From Marinobacter aromaticivorans (lineage in GTDB: Bacteria; Pseudomonadota; Gammaproteobacteria; Pseudomonadales; Oleiphilaceae): a DNA stretch of 64,000 nt. The notes beneath the pieces were generated by a model that saw nothing but the letters and a program-made list of their open reading frames with translations, was not told the origin of the DNA and did no database searches. Shown one piece after another: positions 57,759-64,000 of the stretch (the stretch's first letter is position 1; each line of letters begins with the position of its first letter). The position numbers and the translations under genes are program-made. The stretch is from contig NZ_NIHD01000010.1 of assembly GCF_002806975.1 (NCBI RefSeq), forward strand, positions 81,651 through 145,650, read 5' to 3'.

Positions 57759-59000
57759 ATGGGACCAGTTGCGCTTTTTGATAAATCATTTCTCCAGTCG
57801 CTCAGCGTGGATGAGTCAGTTTGGTTTGACCACTTCTTTGTGGCCAACATTTCTCCCTTGTTTTATATCGAGACATTGGCTGATTTAGATAAGGAGATGA
57901 GTCGAGGTAAAACTGCTGAGCAGGTGGTTGGAAACATTGCCGAAAAAGCGCCCCAGATGAGCGGTGCTGCCAACATATCGCATCTCGATTTGCTGGTGGG
58001 GAGTCTAATGGGTTATCCGGTTTCTATGACCAATCGGCCAGTGATTGGTGGTGGGAGGCAAGTCGAAGCCGCTGGGAAAAGGGGAGTCAATTTCGATTTG
58101 TCTCCCGAAGCAAAAGCCTTTAACAGGTGGCAGGATGGTGAATATCAAAAACTGGAGAGGGAGTTTGCAAGAGCGTGGCGGGCTCAAATAAAAGGTATGA
58201 CTTTTGAAAGTTCCGCATCTTATGCTCAAAAGCTTGGGGTAGATATTTCTTCCTGCAAAAACATGAACGACGCCGCAAATGCAGCAAACCGGATAGTCAA
58301 CCTAACGAACAAGCCTTACGAATTGATTGGCTTTATTGTGAATGCAGTTGGTATCCCCCGTGAATATCAGCAAAAGCTTGTAAGGCGCTATCAGATTGCA
58401 GGGTTTCCACCACTTACACGTTTTGCTCCTTACGCGGCCCACGTAATCAAAGTTGAGGTTTTTTTTCACATTTGTGTTTCCCGTGGGTTCATTTCAGCAG
58501 ACCGGCCCTCGAACAAAATCGATATCGCTTATCTTCACTACCTTCCTTTTTGTAATGTTTTTATCTCTGGCGATAAACTGCATCGTAGCACTGTAGATCT
58601 ATTCTTAAAGGATGACCAAAGGTTTGTATGGGGGCCCGATTTAAAAATGGATCTCGGAAGATTAAATGCTCATTACATGGAGTTCCCGCAGGAAGTAAAA
58701 GACAAAGGGGTGCTTTCATTCGCCAGCAGACCCCCTACCGAGGTAGATTATCTGACGTCGGAATTATGGGATCTTTTAGGGCCCAGTTGGCGAAATAGCG
58801 AGGGGGATACAGCCCCGATAACACAGGAAACAAATGACAAGATATTGGAGCATGTCAAGCAATTCACAGATGCTCCAACACTGCCACCGGACGGGATTGT
58901 TGATCCTCTAGACGAAGTAGATAGTGTCTCATTGCAAAGATCCGTTAGAAGGAAACGTGGGAGCTGGTACCAAGTCCCTAAGGACCTCAAAGATGGCTAA
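57759..59000 (+). CDS. PIN-like domain protein (putative nuclease)
   Basis: 413 residues. It starts with ALFDKSFLQSLSV, like the first acidic strand of PIN nucleases, followed by FYIETLADL with a second acid. Near residue 265, KIDIAYLHYLPFCNVFISGD, next to KLHR, matches the later PIN acids (D, SGD). The middle (about 100-230) and C-terminal 100 residues are extra. Good ribosome site AAGGAA. The next gene follows by 83 bp. PIN-like nucleases of this large form occur in toxin or defence loci; assignment is by motif pattern, so moderate. Confidence 0.6.
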   Translation: MGPVALFDKSFLQSLSVDESVWFDHFFVANISPLFYIETLADLDKEMSRGKTAEQVVGNIAEKAPQMSGAANISHLDLLVGSLMGYPVSMTNRPVIGGGRQVEAAGKRGVNFDLSPEAKAFNRWQDGEYQKLEREFARAWRAQIKGMTFESSASYAQKLGVDISSCKNMNDAANAANRIVNLTNKPYELIGFIVNAVGIPREYQQKLVRRYQIAGFPPLTRFAPYAAHVIKVEVFFHICVSRGFISADRPSNKIDIAYLHYLPFCNVFISGDKLHRSTVDLFLKDDQRFVWGPDLKMDLGRLNAHYMEFPQEVKDKGVLSFASRPPTEVDYLTSELWDLLGPSWRNSEGDTAPITQETNDKILEHVKQFTDAPTLPPDGIVDPLDEVDSVSLQRSVRRKRGSWYQVPKDLKDG

Positions 59001-59083
59001 CCAGGGCTGCAGCGGACCGCTTTCCGGCGCGGTGCGCCTCCAAATCGGCCGCTGAGCCCAGGCGTAAAAAATGGAGAGGTACG

Positions 59084-59629
59084 ATGTCTGAGGAAGTGCC
59101 TAGATGGCCGAGTTCATTGCCGATGCCAGCCAAAATGACTTTTGGGCCGAGGCGAGTGCATCTTCTTCCGGCTGACTTCGAAAATCATGGGGCAATTGCT
59201 GATCTTCTTCACGATCTGTACTGGTTTCCAGATGATCTTTATTACCTATTCTATTCAGACGTACTGAAGTTAACTTCAAAGGCTTCGGCGGAACTTAAGG
59301 AATCAGGAGTAGTTATCACTGAGGCGGAATCATACTTATACATGCATCCCAAGCCCGGTTATGAGAGAGACTTCATTCAGGTTTTACCAAGCGAAAGCTA
59401 TCCAGAGTGGAGAAAAGAAGCCGCTGTAGGGCGCATGTTTTGGCGGGCGTCGCTTTCGTTAGAGCCAGCCGTGCGTAAAGAGATGGACTTTGATGAGTCC
59501 GCGGCTAGAACCCGCGATGCAATTGCTGACTCGGAAGATGTTGTAGATTTTAAGCCTAATTTTTTCGGTGTTGGACTGAATCTAAACAGCCTCTGGCGGA
59601 GGATTCTGGCCTGGTTTAAGTCCAAGTGA
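59084..59629 (+). CDS. unknown protein, likely partner of the PIN-like gene
   Basis: 181 residues, no signal peptide or membrane helix, no family I recognise. Acidic-aromatic composition (DLLHDLYWFPDDLYYLFYSD near residue 40) and a C-terminal hydrophobic-basic end (NSLWRRILAWFKSK). GGAGAGG precedes the ATG. Its position 83 bp after the PIN-like gene, both between repeat copies 2 and 3, suggests they moved together; an immunity role is speculative. Confidence 0.55.
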   Translation: MSEEVPRWPSSLPMPAKMTFGPRRVHLLPADFENHGAIADLLHDLYWFPDDLYYLFYSDVLKLTSKASAELKESGVVITEAESYLYMHPKPGYERDFIQVLPSESYPEWRKEAAVGRMFWRASLSLEPAVRKEMDFDESAARTRDAIADSEDVVDFKPNFFGVGLNLNSLWRRILAWFKSK

Positions 59630-60072
59630 TTTCTTACCATGCCAGTCACGGCGATGGTTACTGCATTGTGGCTACGCCTCCATTTCATAGCGGCGCGTCC
59701 TGAGCGGCGTTATCGGATCATCTGAATGTTCGCTTTGCGACCAGGGCATCCTCTGAACTCAGCTAAACAGAAGCGAACATTCGATGCATCCCCAATTACC
59801 GGTCTTCTCACTCCCCGAAACGGGCAAAAATCGCCTTTCAAGACCCCGGCAATGGAACGGGCGGACACACGGTTCTGGCACGTCGATCGCCAGTGTAATG
59901 GATGCATGTCCGGTTGTTCGGGTGAGGCACCACAGGAATACACCAATCGCATGTCCAGATAATTCCTGATTTGATGCACAGACAGGGTGCAGCGACGGAA
60001 CGCTTTGGAAATGACATGGCCTAGCTCCTGGGTGCTGACCTACGTTCAAGATTGGTATCGAACATTCAGGTA
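59630..60072. other. 440-bp region with one repeat, no gene seen
   Basis: Contains palindromic repeat copy 3 (59722-59783). Overlapping small frames on both strands lack ribosome sites and family patterns. It separates the PIN-like pair from the end of the mer operon. Confidence 0.5.
59722..59783. repeat. dispersed 60-bp palindromic repeat, copy 3
   Basis: GAATGTTCGCTTTGCGACC and CTAAACAGAAGCGAACATTC, same design as copies 1 and 2; one mismatch in the inner part of the right arm. Confidence 0.75.
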
Positions 60073-60708
60073 TTAAAGGTCATGTTGGTAACGCCTTGCT
60101 CTGTCGAGCATAAGGTGCGCAATCCGCTGTCCCAGTTCGAAACCTTCCTGCACAGTCACCAGCTGCGCGCTTGGTTTATCTCGCCCCCAGGCCTCCCCGG
60201 CCTGTCGAGAGGCAAAGAAAAGGACATCGCAACAAAACGCACTTCGAATGTCTCCCGATGCGGCCACCGACACTAAAGAGACGACCGCGTCCTCCGGCTC
60301 AAGCGAAACCACTCTCTGTGGCGTAATCGTCATGTTGATCGGGTTGTTCGTCTGCGGGCAACGCGATTGCACCTGCGCCCGTTCGCCAATAACGGTTGGA
60401 AACATCAAGGCATCCAGTGCACACCAGGTGTAAAGGGGCCGATCGTTGATGACAAATGCATGCGGGGTTTCACGCAGCGTAATGCCGGAGCCGATCAGCC
60501 GTCTCTGGTCATCGTACTCGATGGTTCCGCAGGGCAGTTTCTCCAGCACCAACAAGACCTTATCAGTCGTCCAGTTGAGCGACTTCGCGAGCCGCTCAAT
60601 CGTGACCGGTTGTCCCAGGGCAAGCTCGCGCAACAGCGTCACATGAAGCGAGGCTTCCCTTTCTCCGATTAGACCTAGCCGTTCAACGATTTCATTTATG
60701 CTATACAT
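60073..60708 (-). CDS. merB: organomercurial lyase
   Basis: 211 residues, the family length. The catalytic cysteines fit YTWCALDALMFP (about 96) and RSAFCCDVLFFAS (about 160), with the conserved Asp in the second segment; N-terminal winged-helix region (about 1-70). MerB protonolyses carbon-mercury bonds, releasing Hg2+ for MerA. GGAG precedes the ATG, 13 bp after merA. Last gene of the operon. Confidence 0.92.
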   Translation of the reverse strand: MYSINEIVERLGLIGEREASLHVTLLRELALGQPVTIERLAKSLNWTTDKVLLVLEKLPCGTIEYDDQRRLIGSGITLRETPHAFVINDRPLYTWCALDALMFPTVIGERAQVQSRCPQTNNPINMTITPQRVVSLEPEDAVVSLVSVAASGDIRSAFCCDVLFFASRQAGEAWGRDKPSAQLVTVQEGFELGQRIAHLMLDRARRYQHDL

Positions 60709-60721
60709 GGGCGACTCCGTC

Positions 60722-62370
<1,649 letters not shown>

Positions 62371-62372
62371 GG

Positions 62373-62669
62373 TTACTCCTGTGTCGCTTTAGATTGTTTC
62401 AGAGTGGACGGATAACCGGCGTTGGTCGTGGCTTGAGTCAACGCCTCAACGGTGGTTTTCGCATCGTCGAAGGTGACAGTCGCATCGCGTTCTTCGTAAC
62501 GGACTTTGACAGAGGTCACGCCCTCCACCCGATTGAGAGCGGCCTTGACGGTGATCGGGCAGGCCGAACAGGTCATGCCAGGGACTGACAAGGTGACGGT
62601 TTGTGGTGCTGCCAGGGCCGGCAAGCTAACGAACAGGGAGAGTGCTGTGGCGATCAGTGATTTTTTCAT
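62373..62669 (-). CDS. merP: periplasmic mercury-binding protein
   Basis: 98 residues: a signal peptide (first 20, ending ALA) and a heavy-metal-associated domain with the metal-binding motif GMTCSACP (about 30-37). It collects Hg2+ in the periplasm and passes it to MerT/MerF. Confidence 0.94.
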   Translation of the reverse strand: MKKSLIATALSLFVSLPALAAPQTVTLSVPGMTCSACPITVKAALNRVEGVTSVKVRYEERDATVTFDDAKTTVEALTQATTNAGYPSTLKQSKATQE

Positions 62670-62682
62670 GATGTAGAACCTC

Positions 62683-63033
62683 TCAGTAAAACAGCGGCAA
62701 GACGAAGGGAAACGCCAGCGCGACCAGGATCAGCAGCGCGACAACCCAGAAAACAGCCTTGTAGGTCGTGCGCACTTGCGGTACCGCGCAAACATCACCC
62801 GGCTGGCAATCCCGTGCAGGCCGGTATATCCGACGCCAGGCAAAGACCATGGCCACCAGTGCCGCACCAATGAACCAGGGTCGATAAGGCTCCAGGGCAG
62901 CCAAATTACCAATCCAAGCCCCGGAAATGCCCAGCGTGATCAGCACAAGGGGGCCGAGACAACAGGCTGATGCCAGGACGGCGGCAATTCCTCCGGCAAC
63001 CAGCGAACCGCCACCGGATTTGGACTCTGACAT
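62683..63033 (-). CDS. merT: mercury transporter MerT
   Basis: 116 residues with three membrane helices. Cysteine pairs ASACCLGPLVLI (about 25) and a later cytoplasmic pair (CQPGDVC, about 75-81) define MerT. ATG 63033 has AGGAG upstream and gives the family start MSESKSGGGS; a longer frame runs into the operator. First gene of the mer structural operon. Confidence 0.94.
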   Translation of the reverse strand: MSESKSGGGSLVAGGIAAVLASACCLGPLVLITLGISGAWIGNLAALEPYRPWFIGAALVAMVFAWRRIYRPARDCQPGDVCAVPQVRTTYKAVFWVVALLILVALAFPFVLPLFY

Positions 63034-63070
63034 AGCGTTGGCTCCTTTAATGACATAGGGGACTAAGATA

Positions 63071-63101
63071 AGGTTACTCCCGTAGTCAGGTACGGAATCA
63101 A
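63071..63101 (-). promoter_or_regulatory. MerR-controlled mer promoter/operator
   Basis: TTGATT (63096-63101) and TAACCT (63071-63076) are separated by 19 bp, the long spacer typical of MerR-activated promoters, and the spacer carries the dyad CCGTA-N6-TACGG. MerR with Hg2+ untwists this DNA so RNA polymerase can start merT. Confidence 0.88.
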
Positions 63102-63106
63102 CCTCT

Positions 63107-63532
63107 ATGTCCAAGAAACCACGTTCAATGACCATTGGTGCCTTGGCCAAAGCAGCCGGCATGGGAGTGGAAACCATCCGCTATTACCAGCGCCGGGGAT
63201 TGGTGGAGGAACCCGAAAAACCCTACGGAAGCATCCGACACTACGACGAAGAGGCGTTGGCGCGTCTTCATTTCATCCGAACAGCTCAATGGTTGGGGTT
63301 CAGCCTGGATGAGGTCGGAGAGCTCTTGAAGCTTCAGGACGGTACCCATTGTGATGAAGCACGGGTACTGGGCGAGCAGAAGCTCGCCAAGGTGCGTGAG
63401 AAAATTTCAAGTCTGCGGCGTATCGAGCGAACGCTGGAGGGGCTGGTGCAGGCATGTTGCACTGAGCAGGGTGACGTGAAGTGCCCGCTCATTACGTCTC
63501 TTTATAAGGGCGTAGAGGAAAACACGTCGTGA
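63107..63532 (+). CDS. merR: mercury-responsive regulator MerR
   Basis: 141 residues: winged helix-turn-helix (MTIGALAKAAGMGVETIRYY, about 8-27), dimerisation helix and the three Hg-binding cysteines in HCDEA, QACC and VKCP. Divergent from merT over the long-spacer promoter. It represses without and activates with Hg2+. Confidence 0.95.
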   Translation: MSKKPRSMTIGALAKAAGMGVETIRYYQRRGLVEEPEKPYGSIRHYDEEALARLHFIRTAQWLGFSLDEVGELLKLQDGTHCDEARVLGEQKLAKVREKISSLRRIERTLEGLVQACCTEQGDVKCPLITSLYKGVEENTS

Positions 63533-63718
63533 GCTTATCTACGAGAGCCAACTTCTCTGCCGGGGTCGGTTATGGCAACCAGCAAGGGGGCCGATCCGGT
63601 CGGCATCATACGTCGCCGCTTATCCCCGAGCCTACGCCAAATCTAAACGTTCGCTTTGCGACCTTAACGTAACGCCGATTATGCGCAGTACCCTGATGAG
63701 CTGAGCAACAAATAACGT
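63533..63718. other. region with a half repeat, no gene seen
   Basis: Holds AACGTTCGCTTTGCGACC at 63646-63663, a half copy of the palindromic family lacking the right arm nearby. No gene. Confidence 0.5.
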
Positions 63719-63886
63719 CTATTCGTTCGGAGCCAATTCAATCTCAGTGACCTCATATTCAGCGCTGCCCGTCTTCCATGCGTTTAATTGCTGCTTGATG
63801 ATCCGGTAATGATTGGCTTCCATTTCGAAGACATAACCCGGCTTCAAAGGGGGCTTGTCATGAATATAAGGGTTGTCGGTAGCTAG
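63719..63886 (-). pseudogene. 3' fragment of a gene truncated by an IS630-type element
   Basis: Minus-strand codons read 55 residues (TDNPYIHDKPPLKPGYVFEM onward to EIELAPNE and a TAG stop at 63719-63721) with a coding-like pattern. The frame is broken at 63886, exactly where the insertion element begins. Family unknown. Confidence 0.6.
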
Positions 63887-64000
63887 TGTGCCCTAACAAA
63901 AGTTCGTCGAATAATTTGTAGCTTAAGGTTATAATTGCAGAAAGCATCGACGGAGCTACTGCAATGGGTCGACCCGTTATTCCTTTGATCATTACAGACC
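63887..64000 (+). mobile_element. 5' end of an IS630-family element
   Basis: The stretch from TGTGCCCTAACAAAAG (63887) begins at a CTAG, matching TA-target insertion, and precedes a transposase start at 63964. It continues beyond the window, so its right end is unseen. Confidence 0.6.
63964..64000 (+). CDS. IS630-family transposase, 3' end outside window
   Basis: Only 12 codons are visible (MGRPVIPLIITD). This resembles the common IS630 transposase N-terminus (MARP...PL.L.D). The call rests on that short start and the terminal sequence upstream. Confidence 0.55.
   Translation, partial: MGRPVIPLIITD

Noticed and set aside
54996..59783. Integron attC sites as the explanation of the palindromic repeats
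   Set aside because: The repeats lack the RYYYAAC/GTTRRRY core boxes and no integron integrase is in the window; genes between them also face both directions.

Overview
The window looks like a chromosome segment of a marine gammaproteobacterium, most likely Marinobacter or a close relative. This is inferred from gene order and protein character (thrS-infC-rpmI-rplT-pheS-pheT-ihfA, a fused TRAP-TAXI transporter, FadH, glutathione-dependent formaldehyde oxidation, RND/YCF48/DUF1329 cluster); no database was searched. Nearly all of the first 46 kb is densely packed housekeeping or metabolic DNA. The rest, about 46.2-64 kb, is an accessory region with looser packing, debris, dispersed palindromes and defence- or resistance-type genes.

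Layout. 1-4.6 kb: tail of an alpha/beta hydrolase, then the sulfate ABC transporter sbp-cysT-cysW-cysA. 4.7-7.1 kb: aldehyde dehydrogenase, a Crp/Fnr regulator and a divergent small DUF2892 membrane protein. 7.2-14.6 kb (minus strand): the translation operon thrS-infC-rpmI-rplT-pheS-pheT-ihfA plus a MerR-like regulator; infC appears to use an ATT start and pheS has a hairpin-rich leader. 14.7-18.4 kb: TRAP-TAXI uptake system. 18.6-23.7 kb: RND exporter, YCF48-like protein and DUF1329 protein. 23.9-32.1 kb: pepN, DUF2797, DUF1315, rhomboid protease, metallophosphatase, nadK and a coiled-coil protein; between the DUF1315 and rhomboid genes lies a strong candidate for a Fur-controlled small RNA. 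32.2-38.7 kb: fadH with a divergent AraC regulator, fghA-adhC with a divergent LysR regulator, and tRNA-Asp. 38.9-45.8 kb: AraC regulator, MaoC-like protein, a FixJ-type response regulator with a soluble REC-PAS histidine kinase, and a Lon-like protease.

Accessory region. It starts sharply at about 46,180, where a flavodoxin-like gene is cut off; an intact, diverged paralogue lies at 53.2 kb. An imperfect inverted repeat begins at that junction and recurs inverted at about 49.04-49.09 kb, enclosing csaA, an EamA transporter and an AraC regulator. Next come three small genes carrying toxin-binding parts of three antitoxin families (MbcA/ParS, VapB, MazE) with no toxin visible; a SF2 helicase plus winged-helix/coiled-coil protein under a divergent Xre regulator; a HEPN-type Abi protein; an outer-membrane barrel and a membrane coiled-coil protein; a PIN-like protein with an unknown partner; and a complete broad-spectrum mercury operon (merR / merT-merP-merF-merA-merB). 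A roughly 60-bp palindromic repeat separates these modules. The right edge holds a gene truncated by an IS630-type element that runs out of the window.

Functionally, the core half is biosynthesis, nutrient uptake and fatty-acid or formaldehyde oxidation. The accessory half looks like a defence/resistance island. The most original candidates are the Fur-type sRNA, the headless antitoxin cluster, the Xre-controlled helicase pair and the PIN-like pair.
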